Position numbers and translations under genes: made by a program
The notes under the pieces: model-generated
What the model saw: only the letters and a program-made list of their open reading frames with translations
Databases searched by the model: none
Told to the model about the DNA's origin: nothing
Assembly: GCA_964036195.1 (NCBI GenBank)
Contig: OZ038450.1
Span: 23,899,208-23,963,207 of the forward strand
Direction of reading: 5' to 3'
Source: Sphaerolaimus hirsutus
Lineage: Eukaryota; Nematoda; Chromadorea; Monhysterida; Sphaerolaimidae
DNA: 64,000 nucleotides
Part shown: positions 35,284 to 46,408 of the stretch, piece after piece
Layout: every line of letters begins with the position of its first letter
How positions within the stretch are numbered: the stretch's first letter is position 1

Positions 35284-36403
35284 AACATTCCAGTCCCAGT
35301 CCCAACCACCCAGTCCCAGTCCCAACCACCCAGTCTCAGTCCCAACCACCCAGTCCCAGTCCCAACCACCCAGTCCCAGTCCCAACCACCCAGTCCCAGT
35401 CCCAACCACCCAGTCCCAGTCCCAACCACCCAGTCCCAGTCCCAACCACCCAGTCCCAGTCCCAACCACCCTGTCCCAGTCCCAACCACCCAGTCCCAGT
35501 CCCAACCACCCAGTCCCAGTCCCAACCACCCAGTCCCAGTCCCAACCACCCAGTCTCAGTCCCAACCACCCAGTCCCAGTCCCAACCACCCAGTCCCAGT
35601 CCCAACCACCCAGTCCCAGTCCCAACCACCCAGTCCCAGTCCCAGTCCCAGTCCCAACCACCCAGTCCCAGTCCCAACCACCCAGTCCCAGTCCCAACCA
35701 CACAGTCCCAGTACCAACCACCCAGTCCCAGTCCCAACCACCCAGTCCCAGTCCCAACCACCCAGTCCCAGTCCCAATCACCCAGTCCCAGTCCCAACCA
35801 CCCAGTCCCAGTCCCAGTCCCAGTCCCAACCACCCAGTCCCAGTCCCAACCACCCAGTCCCAGTCCCAACCACCCAGTCCCAGTCCCAACCACCCAGTCC
35901 CAGTCCCAACCACCCAGTCCCAGTCCCAACCACCCAGTCCCAGTCCCAACCACCCAGTCCCAGTCCCAACCACCCAGTCCCAGTCCCAACCACCCAGTCC
36001 CAGTCCCAATCACCCAGTCCCAGTCCCAACCACCCAGTCCCAGTCCCAGTCCCAGTCCCAACCACCCAGTCCCAGTCCCAACCACCCAGTCCCAGTCCCA
36101 ACCACCCAGTCCCAGTCCCAACCACCCAGTCCCAGTCCCAACCACCCAGTCCCAGTCCAAACCACCCAGTCCCAGTCCCAACCACCCAGTCTCAGTCCCA
36201 ACCACCCAGTCCCAGTCCCAACCACCCAGTCCCAGTCCCAACCACCCAGTCCCAGTCCCAACCACCCAGTCCCAGTCCCAACCACCCAGTCCCAGTCCCA
36301 ACCACCCAGTCCCAGTCCCAGTCCCAGTCCCAACCACCCAGTCCCAGTCCCAACCACCCAGTCCCAGTCCCAACCACCCAGTCCCAGTCCCAACCACCCA
36401 GTC
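35284..36403. repeat. 20-bp minisatellite, about 53 units
   Basis: The unit CCCAGTCCCAGTCCCAACCA repeats with few changes. At four places (about 35633, 35809, 36038 and 36309) two extra CCCAGT hexamers are inserted. Because 20 bp is not a multiple of three and the unit lacks stops, long frames are open on both strands. These are artefacts of the repeat, not genes. Confidence 0.97.
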
Positions 36404-36426
36404 TTAGTGTGAGTGCAAGTACTTAG

Positions 36427-36740
36427 TACCATATTTCTCCATTTATAACACCTGAGTGTTATACAAAATTGAAGCAATTTTCAGCAAATTTTTTTTATAA
36501 CTTGTATAACACCTGGGTGTTAGGTCAACGGGTGTTATACATGGAAACATTATTAACACAGTATTTAAGAAGTTAAACATTAACATGGTAACAAAAACAC
36601 TTTATTAACATTATATTTATGACTATTAACATTAACGCGGTAACAATAGCACTTTACTAACATTATTTCATTTTCTACGAACATCCTTACATATTTTTTT
36701 GGTTCAACGCGCAGCTAATTCAATGGAAAAAAGTTGAATA
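36427..36740. mobile_element. Partial TATAACACC-type TACCGTA element
   Basis: It begins TACCATATTTCTCCATTTAT and carries TATAACACCTGGGTGTTA words. The right end is lost at the next element (36741). A complete relative is at 46632-47053. Confidence 0.65.
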
Positions 36741-37407
36741 TACTGTATTACTTCGAATTAATCCCCCCTTGAATTAAGCCCCCTCGAATTAACCCCCCTC
36801 AAATTTTGCTGACAAAATAAAAAAAAACCATGTGGGTATTTCGAGGCAGAGTTGTTATAAATACTGAACTTTTTTCAAAGTATGTGTATATGTCAAATAC
36901 TTTGTTCTTGCTCACCCCCGAATACAGAAAATGTAAAATACTTTTTTTACCTGTACTCATGAGTACATGTGAGTAAATTACTTTTTTTCCCAGGAATATG
37001 TATAATTGAGTACTTTTTTCCTACGAAAATGTAAAAGCGAGTACTTTTCTTCATAGAATATGTAAAAGTGAGTACCTTTTTCATAGAAAATGCAAAAGCT
37101 ACTACTTTTTAGATGTCAGAGCGAATTTTACACTGGAAGACATAATAGATGTCATTTTTAAGCGATAATTTAGTATTTTTTGGAAAAATGGTGCAATTTT
37201 TTCAAGATTTTCTTATTTTTTCAACAAAAAATTGCGATTTTAGCAATGAAAAATACATTTTCTGTCCACGTGTATTTTTCAAAAATACGCATACAGGTGA
37301 GTACAGGTACTTTTTTTAAAGTATATGTATATGTATTTACAAAGTATGTATTTTTCAAGTAAATTTGTAAAACCATTTTAATAACTGTGTTTCGAGGTAA
37401 TACGGTA
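36741..37407. mobile_element. C-rich TA element split by a hAT-like insertion
   Basis: It starts TACTGTATTACTTCGAATTA and ends TTTCGAGGTAATACGGTA. The insertion is at 36847-37389. Confidence 0.8.
36847..37389. mobile_element. hAT-like CAGAGTTG-family element, 543-bp copy E
   Basis: The left end CAGAGTTGTTATAAATAC pairs with the right end TTTTAATAACTGTG. The TSD TTTCGAGG is perfect (36839-36846, 37390-37397) and lies inside the terminal motif of the C-rich host element. Confidence 0.88.
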
Positions 37408-37446
37408 AGTATGATACAGATTTATTTAATCAGTGAAACTTCATAG

Positions 37447-37560
37447 GGAAGGCTGGACTATCATCAACCATGGGACCACATAACATGTGCAGCATACAAT
37501 CACATGGCAACTGGGCATGAAGCATACAAGTACCACTTTGCTATAGACCACATATTCATG
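37447..37560 (+). CDS. Exon 3 of the unrecognised multi-exon gene
   Basis: Preceded by ...AAACTTCATAG and followed by ATG|GTGAGC, a strong donor. The 38 codons are open from boundary to boundary, for example PWDHITCAAYNHMATGHEAY, with many His, Tyr and Ala residues and non-repetitive codons. Only this frame is free of stops. Entry and exit at codon boundaries match exon 2 and exon 4. It lies just downstream of a C-rich element nest and 841 bp before exon 4. Confidence 0.75.
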
Positions 37561-37847
37561 GTGAGCTCAATTGGAAGATGAACTTTAAGCAGGAGTATGC
37601 AATGTAAAATACATTCCTGGGTATCTTGAGTATCCTGGGTATTTTCAAACCATACTTCCTCTAGGGGGTTAACTCTTTTGTGAGCACAATTTGAACTTAG
37701 CTCTGATAGCTTGGATTCCTAAGCCCTAAGCAGGGCATGTGTTGGCACAAAAAATAACATGGTAGTCTTGATCTGTCACTAGCACACCTGGCACTTGGCA
37801 CTGGGGGTTGGAAAAGTGCCATAACACTTTTGGTGTTTGGCAACTGG

Positions 37848-38330
37848 AGAGACAGTCCCGGACCTTGTAAAAGACCATGTCCAGTGTAAAATTCCCTGTA
37901 AAATGTCAAAAGTTGAAACACTTTGTGCGGGATACCCGGAATGTTAACAGCGAATGTCTGATGATAAATGTGAATGTGATGTCTTCTCTGATTGGACATG
38001 AAAATTAAGTAATATGAGGCCCACTGCGGCACATTGTGAGTAGTGATGGAAAGGCACTGTGATGCTGCGCACCCAAGGGCACCAGCACCGGTGCTGGTGC
38101 GGTGCGATGCCCTTTTTCGAAGGTGCCCTGGCGGTGCCGGTGCCATTTTTTTAGAATAGCACCGGTGCCGGCGCGGTGCGGTGCCATTTTTTCCGGTGCC
38201 TTTTCCATCACTAAGTGAGCATCAGTGCCAGCAATAAACTAGCACTCGGAGACCAGCGCTCTACACTTTTTGCATTTTTGGAAAAATGACATTTGACATG
38301 TTTACAGGGTCTGGGACTGGCCCCTGATGA
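37848..38330. mobile_element. CCCGGACC(C/T)TGTAAAA palindromic element with nested insert
   Basis: AGTCCCGGACCTTGTAAAAG at the left is the inverse of TTTACAGGGTCTGGGACTGG at the right. TGTAAAATGTCAAA words fill the ends. It contains a TAGTGATGG element (38041-38213) with a GGTGCCGGTGC array. Confidence 0.65.
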
Positions 38331-38401
38331 CTTGATACTTGACCACCTACAGAATAGGCGTATGATGTGCATATAACAAATTCCAGTGTTGTCGCTCGCA
38401 G

Positions 38402-38527
38402 AAGGAACTGCAGCTGAGTGTTGCGGAGGTTGATGCGTTGGCAGAGTTTGAAAAAAGTGGACACAAAGCTATGCCCAGGGAACCCATGCTTTCCAAGCTA
38501 CTGCAATATGAGACTAAGCTCATCCAG
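38402..38527 (+). CDS. Exon 4 of the unrecognised multi-exon gene
   Basis: The acceptor GTTGTCGCTCGCAG and donor CAG|GTATTA bound 42 open codons, including LQLSVAEVDALAEFEKSGHK and MLSKLLQYETKLIQ. The composition suggests an amphipathic helical stretch. Phase is 0 on both sides, consistent with exons 3 and 5. The following 9.7-kb intron is made almost entirely of nested TIR elements. Confidence 0.78.
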
Positions 38528-38678
38528 GTATTATTTGCATGGGCCCGACGCGTTATTTCTCTCCAAAGTAAATTAGAAACTGAAATAATACTAAATCCAT
38601 ACTTTTTCTCACAAAATGTCTTCTCCTTTGAATGTTTATTTACCTATTCATTTTCCTTATAAATGATGCCTTTTTAGC

Positions 38679-38925
38679 TATACTCGGCGGACATGATACT
38701 CTGCCCTCGCACTTATTTATGTCTCACGTTGGAATTGTGCCAATGATGATAAAGCATGCGATTTTTTTATAAAAGGTGAAAAAATCATTGTTGGGTTAAC
38801 GTTAACGTTTAGCATTATAACAACGATTACTTTTTTTAAACTTTTTATGAAAATCGCATGCATAAAAGATCGTTGGCACGCTTCCAGCGGGAACCATGCG
38901 TGCAAGGTGTAAAGTAACTGGATTA
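38679..38925. mobile_element. TATACTCSGxGxACATGATACTC MITE
   Basis: GCTATACTCGGCGGACATGA opposite GTGTAAAGTAACTGGATTAT. GGCACGCTTCCAGCGGGAAC and a GTTAACGTTAACG core mark this family. Relatives are at 40068-40565 and 42494-44140. Confidence 0.55.
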
Positions 38926-39008
38926 TAAACACAGACTATTTTACAGAATTAAATCTTACAGAACATATCTTCTCTCAAATTACTGAGTCCTTGACTGTTC
39001 CTTAGCAG

Positions 39009-40038
39009 CAGGGTTGGTTTTATAAAATTCATTTTAGTAAAATTGTATAAAAATTGTATAAAATTTTATTTTAATTTTATTCTTGTTTCATTTTATTTTA
39101 TTTTATTTTATTCCCAAAAGTCATTAATAAAATAAAATGACACATTTTACAAACTTTTTACAACAATTGTACAACAATTTTACAAAAAAATCAGAATCAT
39201 GCATGCAAGGCCAGAAAAATGTTATACTTAGACTTATACATGAAAAACCTGTGACAAATTTTTCCCTTACTTTTGAAAAGTTGCATGCAGTATGTATTGT
39301 TAGCTAGCTGCAAGTGTAAAGTTACAATTGTTGATAAGAATGGTTAGCATTTTCAGTTGAAGGACTAGTGGAGTGTGCTGGGCACATTTGTAAAATGTAA
39401 TGCAACTTGTTGATTGTCATGACAAATGTAAAGTAAAGTGTCAATTGTCATGCAAAATGTCAAGTGTCATGTCAAATTTCAAGCAAAGTGGCAATTGTCA
39501 TGACAAATGTCATGCAAAGTGTAAATTGTGTATCCAAATCTTGTGTTTTTGTATCCATAGTATATTTTGTATCCAAATCTTATGTTTTTGTATCCAAATG
39601 TTCACATAAGATTTGGATTGAACAATAACATAAGATTTAGATATAAAACATAAGTTTTGGACACAATTTGCTTGACAATTGATACTTTATTTTTCACATG
39701 TCATGACAATTTACACTTTACCTTACATTTGTCATGACAATTGACACTTTGCATGACATTTTACATGACATTTGACACTTTACACTTGGGACTGCTCCCA
39801 GCTCCATGAATATACAGGTAGAAACTCAAGCAACGAAATAATATTTTACAAAAAATATGAATTTTTATACAATTTTACAAAAATATGAATTTTTATACAA
39901 TTTTACAAAAAAATTGCAAAAATTTGAATTTTTTTTACAATTTTTATTTTTATTCTTATGTTTTCCATTTTATTTATTTTTTATTCTTGATTATTCCCTT
40001 TTATTTTTTTTTATTTTTCTGTGATTTTGCCAACCCTG
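39009..40038. mobile_element. hAT-like CAGGGTTGG element, 1030-bp copy
   Basis: Ends are CAGGGTTGGTTTTATAAAA and TTTTGCCAACCCTG. Flanks CTTAGCAG (39001-39008) and CTTAGCAA (40039-40046) match in 7 of 8 bases. The centre is an array of GTCATGACAAATGTCATGC and TATCCAAATCTTATG words in both orientations. The sister copy is 62685-63681. Confidence 0.88.
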
Positions 40039-40067
40039 CTTAGCAAAATTTCAGCAAAATTCGTTTT

Positions 40068-40565
40068 TATACTCCAGTGACATGACACTCTGCACGCGCA
40101 GTTATTTGTGTCTACGTTGGAAGCGTGCCAATGATAATTGAAGCAAGCGATTTTTGCAAACATACCCGAGAAACAAATTCAATGTTGTGAATACGTTAAC
40201 CTAAAATCTTATAAACTCCAACCACTTTACACCCTGCACGCGTGGTTCACGCTGGAAGCGTGCCAACAATTTTTTTACGCATGCGATTTTCATAAAAAGT
40301 TGAAAAAGTCATCGCTGTTATAACGCTGTACGTTAACTCATTCACAACAATCATTTTTTCATCTTTTATACAAAAATCGCATGCTTTATCATCATTGGCA
40401 CGCTTCCAAAGTGAAACATAAATGAGTGCGAGGGCAGAGTATTAGGTACGCCGAGTATAACAGCTTTATTTTTCGATTTTTATGAAAATTGCATGTGTTA
40501 AATGTGGTTGGCACACATCCAACGTGAACCACGCATGCAAGGTGTAAAGTTACTGGAGTGTACTA
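40068..40565. mobile_element. TATACTCCAGTGACATGACAC element cluster
   Basis: Left end TATACTCCAGTGACATGACA; right end GGTGTAAAGTTACTGGAGT. Internal GGAAGCGTGCCAA words occur in both orientations, suggesting two nested or fused copies. Confidence 0.6.
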
Positions 40566-40574
40566 ATAAAATTT

Positions 40575-41382
40575 TACCGTATTACCTCGAATTATCCCCC
40601 CCCCTTGAATTAACCCCCCCCCCCTTCGAAATACCCCCTAAATTTCGGCTGAGGAAATAATAAACCCCCCTCGAAATACTCCCCCTAAAATTGAGTGTAA
40701 CGTGAACGTACATGACAAATACCGCAGTTTGTGATCTGTACAATGCAGAACACATGTTAAAACTGATGATTAAGTGACGTTAGATAAGGGTTTTTGTGTA
40801 TATACAGTAATATATGCGGGGCAGGCCTGATACGCACATCTGCCCGATACGCACATTTGCCCGTTTTTTTCACTTGACACTTTTTCAAGTGATTTTCAGA
40901 TATGAGTAAAGTGAAAAAAGTTGCGCAATGACATTAGTGAACTTTTTACCCTTCACTCATATCTGAAAATCACTTGAAAATGTGTCAAGTGAAAAAAACA
41001 GTGAAAAATAGCCACTTTTCACTGTTTTTCACTTGACACATTTTCAAGTGATTTTCAGATATGAGTGAAGTGAAAAAAGTTCACTAATGTCATTGCGCAA
41101 CGTTTTTTCACTTTACTGATATCTGAAAATCACTTAAAAAGTGTCAAGTGAAAAATACGGGCAAATGTGCGTATTGGGCAGATGTGCGTATCAGTGCACC
41201 CCCATATATGCCTATAAACACACATAAATCTATGTGATTGTTCGATTTTTCTACGTCTGCGTATGGGGAATTTCCGATAATTTCTGGCGAAATAATAGAC
41301 CCCCCCTCGAAGAAAACCCCCCCTCGAATTATCCCCCCCCCCCTTAAATTTTGCTGGCGAAATAATAAACCCCCTGGGGGTA
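40575..41382. mobile_element. C-rich TA element with a palindromic insertion
   Basis: It starts TACCGTATTACCTCGAATTA. The right end is cut by another C-rich element at 41381 (GGGGGTACCGTATTACC). The insertion is at 40818-41203. Confidence 0.75.
40818..41203. mobile_element. 386-bp palindrome-of-palindromes, GATACGCACA ends
   Basis: Flanked by a perfect 8-bp duplication ATATATGC (40810-40817, 41204-41211). The empty site is seen at 33078-33095. Ends are GGGGCAGGCCTGATACGCAC and CGTATCAGTGCACCCCC. The whole element is an inverted repeat centred near 41010, and each half is itself a hairpin built of TTTCACTTGACA and GATTTTCAGATATGAG words. Confidence 0.9.
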
Positions 41383-41900
41383 CCGTATTACCTCGAATTA
41401 ACCCCTCCTTGAATTAACCCTCTCCCTCGAATTAACCCCCCCCCCCCTCAAAATGGGCTGGGGAAATAATAAACACCCCCCCTCGAAATACCCCTCCCCC
41501 TCCCTGGAATGAAGTACATCATGTATGCAATGTACATTATGTACTAATTGCGACCAAAGTGCATCGCAGCTATACTCCAGCGACATTAAACCTTACAATG
41601 AAATATACCATATCCCATTTGAATAAAAGAACAACCATAAAAACCATAAAGCAATTTGATAAATATACCGAAAAAAATTTTATGTTCAATTTTTTATTCT
41701 GATGGGATATGGTAGATTTCATTGTAAGGTGTAATGTCGCTGGAGTATATATATATATATATATACAGTTAAATATGCCTATAAAAACTTATACGTCTCT
41801 GACATTGTTGTATTTTTCTACGTCTAAGTATGGGGCATTTCCCACAATTTCTGGCGAAATAATAGACCCCCCGAAATTTCTGGCGAAATAATATTTAATA
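41381..41900. mobile_element. Recombinant C-rich element with nested 182-bp palindrome
   Basis: The left half is of the ACATCATGTATGCAATGTAC subfamily and the right half of the TTCTACGTCT(A/G)(A/C)GTATGGGG subfamily. At 41566-41749 lies a palindromic MITE with TATACTCCAGCGACATTA ends, followed by an (AT) run and later by a (TAA) run at 41898-41912. Confidence 0.65.
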
Positions 41901-42041
41901 ATAATAATAATAAAATGGCGCCAACATCAAAATACACTATTTCAGCATGTAAACATCATGGAATCTCATATAAGAGCAAAGTGCTATATTTACCATTTTT
42001 CTGATGGTGAAAAGCCACATAAACTCATCATGAACATAATA

Positions 42042-42437
42042 TACCATATTTCCTGGAAATACCCCCAACCCCGGGGAGGTTTATCATTTTGTCAGCAAAG
42101 TTTCAGGGGGGTAAATTCAAGGGGATCTAATTTGAGGACGGGGTTATTATTTCCCCCAGAATTTTGTCCAACTCCCAGTACTTATTCGTTGTTTGTAACC
42201 TACGCAGACAGAAAAATGGAACAATAACTGACATGTATGAGCGTCTATAGTAGTCTTAATATAGGTGTATATAGTAAAGTTATACCCTGTCCTAACCTAA
42301 CTCAGTCATTGTTTTTATGTGTGTTCCGCCTTACACAAACTGCAGTTTCGGGTTGGGGTATTTCGAGGCTTTATTTTTGCACAAGTTCGCTCAGACTTGG
42401 GGAAAATTTGAGGGGGGTATTTTGTGGAAATACGGTA
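42042..42437. mobile_element. C-rich TA element
   Basis: From TACCATATTTCCTGGAAATA to TTTTGTGGAAATACGGTA, with the usual TA flanks and the AACCTACGCAGACAGAAAAA subfamily core. Confidence 0.75.
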
Positions 42438-42743
42438 TATGAAATGTATGTAAATAAACAATCAATGGTGATTGGGCTGGGAATAAATTATTATAGGTAT
42501 ACTCGGAGTACATGATACTCTAGCCTCGCACTGATTTATGTCTCGTGTCGGAAGCGTGCCAATGATTGTTAAATCATGTGATTTCCATAAAAAGATGGAA
42601 CAATTATCGATGTGAATCTGCTAATGAATAACATTAGAGCAACAATCAATTTTGTCATCTTTTTATGAAATACGCACGCGTTAACCATCGTTGGCACACT
42701 TCCAGCGGGAACCACATGTGCAAGGTGTAAAGTAACCGGAGTA

Positions 42744-44129
42744 GGGCCAGGCTCATTACGCACAGAAACCCGTTACGCACACGCGCCCGTTACGCACAGA
42801 ATCAAAACCCGCCACGCACAGACGCCCGTCAGAGTTGTGCAAATACTGGTATTTTTGGAAAATGTAAACGTAAACGTAAATACCTTTTCCAAATCAAAAG
42901 TATAAATACTAAAACGTAAGGTATTTTTAAAATACCAAGGAATACGTAAAAAGAAACGTAAACGTAAATTTTTTACTTACACACAGTATTTGCCATTGTG
43001 CTTTGGAAAATACCATTATTTTCACCTTTATATGGGTAAATCGCTCCATCTGCACCACTTTCTGTTTTAAGTGTGGCGAAATCCAACTACGCTGGTGATT
43101 CTGGGGGAGTTCCAGACCCTGTAAAATGCCTTGAAAATGTAAAATGACATGCAAAGTGTCTAAAGTCATGCAAAATGCCCTGGAAGGTGGCAAATCTTTG
43201 CCATTTTGCTGAGCATTTTACATAAGTTTTGACATTTGCATGAAATTTTACATTTTACAGGGCATTTTACAGAGTCTGGGATTGGCACCAGAGCTTGCAC
43301 TCGCCCTGCCAGTTTCAAAACGTGTGCTTTGCACAGTTGTTGCAAGTGCGTCTTCAGATCAGAATTCATCACAAAAAAAATTATAATGACAAGGCTACAC
43401 AAACAAACAAAAAGTGTTAAGCATTTGAACACATTTATGAATATCTACCCAGTATTCCATGTGTAAGTGCAAGCGTGCAGTCACTTTTTACGTTTATGTT
43501 AAATATTTACGTTTGTGCAAAAACACAAGAATATTGTTGGCTGCAGGTGGTGCGGCCCATTTGAACATGTGCATGTGTGAATGATCACAAGTTTTTTTAC
43601 GTTTTCCCCAGTACCCGGGTATTTTGGTGAGGAAAACGTAACAAAACATAATGGTATTTTTGGAAAACGTAAATGTAAACGTAAGTATAAATACCCGAAT
43701 AACCGGGTATTTCGGGTAAACGTAAATACGTTTTTCCAACTCTGACGCCCGTTACGCACACAACTGGGCCCTGTCGGACAAGTCGGTTATCTGAGTTCAG
43801 GATTTTCATGTGTGTTGAAGTAGTTGACACCTGAAATTTCATCAACTGTTACAGCTGTTTTCTACATATTTTACATTCGCAATTGCGAAAGTCAAATATG
43901 TAGAAAACAGATGTAACGGTTGGCAAAATTTTGGGTGTCAACTACTGCTATACATAGGGAATAGAATAGAAGAGAATGTGAAAAATCACATAAACTTTGT
44001 AGGCACAGAAACTCGGCACACACATGGCATCAGCTATGTGCGGGCCGAGTTTCTGTGCGCAGCGTATTAACTTCTGTGCGTAACGGGCTTCTGTGCGTGC
44101 CGAGTTTCTGTGCGTACAGCTACAGGCTC
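42744..44129. mobile_element. TTACGCACAGAA-array element split by a hAT-like insertion
   Basis: The left end GGGCCAGGCTCATTACGCAC pairs with the right end GTGCGTACAGCTACAGGCTC. ACCGGAGTA is repeated on both flanks (42735-42743, 44130-44138). Both ends are arrays of (CG)TTACGCACAGAA(A)CCCG units, and the core holds a hairpin around 43877. It is related in design to 40818-41203. Confidence 0.82.
42830..43744. mobile_element. hAT-like CAGAGTTG element, 915-bp copy B
   Basis: Ends are CAGAGTTGTGCAAATAC and TTTTTCCAACTCTG, with a perfect TSD ACGCCCGT (42822-42829, 43745-43752). It is a close copy of 14528-15432. Confidence 0.93.
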
Positions 44130-44756
44130 ACCGGAGTATACCTAGTTTAGGTGATTGACATCTTTTTCAGTTGTGGGGGATATTGGAACATTTGCAGTTT
44201 ATTTACATGGTATAAAACACTGAACGTGAAGCAAAACTTGCAATTTCAGAAAAAAATACAAAGGTAAATGTGTTAAACACAACCTAAATGATATCATTCA
44301 GCAGATTGGGCATATGAATATGAAAAAATATAGTCACTTATCCCAGCACCTTGGCACCATTTCTGGCGCCATCCAAAACAATGGCGCCGGGTGCCAAATT
44401 GGCCGGCCGCCAGATGGCGCCACAGAAAATGGCGCCAAGCGCCAATAGCGCCATTCCATCACTAGTCCCAACTATTCTGCACGCTAGTGTATAGGCTTTT
44501 TCGAGGTATGCAATGAAGAAAGGGGGAACAACTACATGAACTAGTGATTTTTAAGGTGAAAATATGTAATAAAGGTGTAAAAATAACAATGAAAGCAACA
44601 GCATGAAAGCAACATCCCAGACCCTGTAAAATGCCCTGTAGAATATGTCATGTAAAAGACCCTGTAAAGTGTCATGTGTATCAATATTTTATGTTTTTGT
44701 ATCAAAATCTTACATTTGGACATACAATTTCAATACAAAAACATGATATTTGTAGA

Positions 44757-46391
44757 CCGTATTACCTCGAATTAACCCCCCCCCCCCCCCTTGAATAAAC
44801 GCCCCTTGAATTAACCCCCCCCCCCTCAAAATCGGCTGGGGAAATAAAAATCCCCCCTCCATAATGGTGTACATCATGTATGCAATGTATGTACATGATG
44901 TATTTATTACTGCTAATTTGCATCACAGCTACACATGTTACTAGTTTGTAACGATGGCAAACGGTCGAAAAAAAAGTATTTAAATTTTTAAGTGTTTTTT
45001 CTTAAATGAATTTTCGAATTTTCGAATTTTTCTTCAAAATAATTTTCAAATTTCGAATTTAATTTTCGAATTTCGAATTTTCGAATCTTTTTTGGCAATT
45101 TTCGAATTTTTTTGGCTAGTTTTCGAATTTTTTCAAATAATTTTTGAATCTTTTTGGCAAAATATTGAATCTTAAGCTTAAAACACAGAATTTGGACTGT
45201 CTTCATGTTCTGCTCAGTTTTTATAACCTTATTTTTACCATAATTTAGCATTAAAGATGGTGGAAGGAGTTATGCATACCAGTGTGCTGCTTCTTCATTT
45301 AATTAACACATTGGCACATTTTATTCACCAACACAGCGAAGGCAATAAAAAGAACAATTGAAAAATTGGCATCAAATAAAAATTCAGCTTAAAAAAATTG
45401 GTATCAAATACTGTATTTCCTTGAATTAACCCCCCTGCTGGCTGCCCCCCGTGTTTTTTTTCAGAGTGGAAACTTGGGGGGGGGGGGGGTAAACGAGGGT
45501 GGGTATTTCGAGGGGGGGTTATTATTTTGCCAGAAATTTTTCAAAATCCCAGTACTAAATTGTTGTTTGTAAGTAACACAGATGTCAAAAAATGCAACAA
45601 AAACTGCCATTTATAAGACTCTATAGACTAACACACGCACACACCTGTTGTAACACAACACAGTCAGTGTTTTTGGCATGTGTTCTGTGTTTCCAAGATC
45701 ACAAACCACATTCCGTTCTCTACACACCAAATTGGGGAGGGGGGGGGTTTCGAGGGGGGTTTATCAATTCATAGTGTAAATTTTGAGGGGGGTATTTCCA
45801 GGAAATACGGTACAAAAAACGGATGTGTTGATGTCCGCCTCTTCCACCGCAGATGACATTTCAACGTTTTTTTTGTTTCGTTCCGCTTTTTCATACGCGC
45901 CCTGTATCAATTGTCAATTTATATAGCACGTTGAGCTTAGGAGTGCGTTTTGATGCCTTGAATTGACTGAAAAATTCGAAAACTATTTTCGAATTTTTGA
46001 ATTTTCGAATTTTTGAATTTTTTGAAAAATAAATCGATTTTTAAGTGTTTTTTCTAGGGGCGAAATAAAAATCCGAAAATTCCGAAAAAATTCGAAAATT
46101 CGAAAATGTTTTCGAATTTTCGAATCTTTTTTTGCCATCGTTACTAGTTTGTGTAGGTAATATCTATGTATCTACGTTTTTATGTCCAAATAAACACTGT
46201 TTGGACGCATTTATTACCTGTTTTGGGTATGCAAATGCCTAGTTTTTACTACAGTCCTTACGAAAATTTCCGACGAAATAATAAAAACCCCTCGAATAAC
46301 CCCCCCTCGAATAACCCCCCCTCAAATAAACCTCCTCAAATTTTGCTGGCAAAATACTAAACCCACATGGGGGTATTTCGTGGTAATACGG
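44757..46391. mobile_element. C-rich TA element with hAT-like and C-rich insertions
   Basis: It starts CCGTATTACCTCGAATTAAC and ends TTCGTGGTAATACGG. Removing 44949-46143 restores a copy like 56107-56485. Confidence 0.78.
44949..46143. mobile_element. hAT-like TAACGATGGC family, copy 2
   Basis: Ends are TAACGATGGCAAAC and TTTGCCATCGTTA, with a perfect TSD CTAGTTTG (44941-44948, 46144-46151). Arrays of TTTTCGAATTTTCGAA flank a nested C-rich element (45409-45812). Confidence 0.9.
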
Positions 46392-46408
46392 TACTATAGA
46401 ATAAGATC

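Larger units (their letters stand above)
41915..44463. mobile_element. TAGTGATGG/GGCGCC element, sister copy with deep nesting
   Basis: AAAATGGCGCCAACATCAAA at the left and GCGCCATTCCATCACTA at the right match 24295 and 25384, so it is the same family as 24158-25400. The left terminus is missing. Inside are a C-rich element (42042-42437), a TATACTCGG element (42494 onward), a TTACGCACA element (42744-44129) and a hAT-like element (42830-43744). Confidence 0.72.

Noticed and set aside
35284..36403. CRISPR-like array
   Set aside because: Units are contiguous tandem copies with no unique spacers, and the context is eukaryotic.
34988..36412. A 474-codon plus-strand frame rich in SQPPSPSPN and several long minus-strand GLGLGGWDWD frames
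   Set aside because: They arise because the 20-bp minisatellite unit has no stop codon in any frame; the same array is open on both strands.
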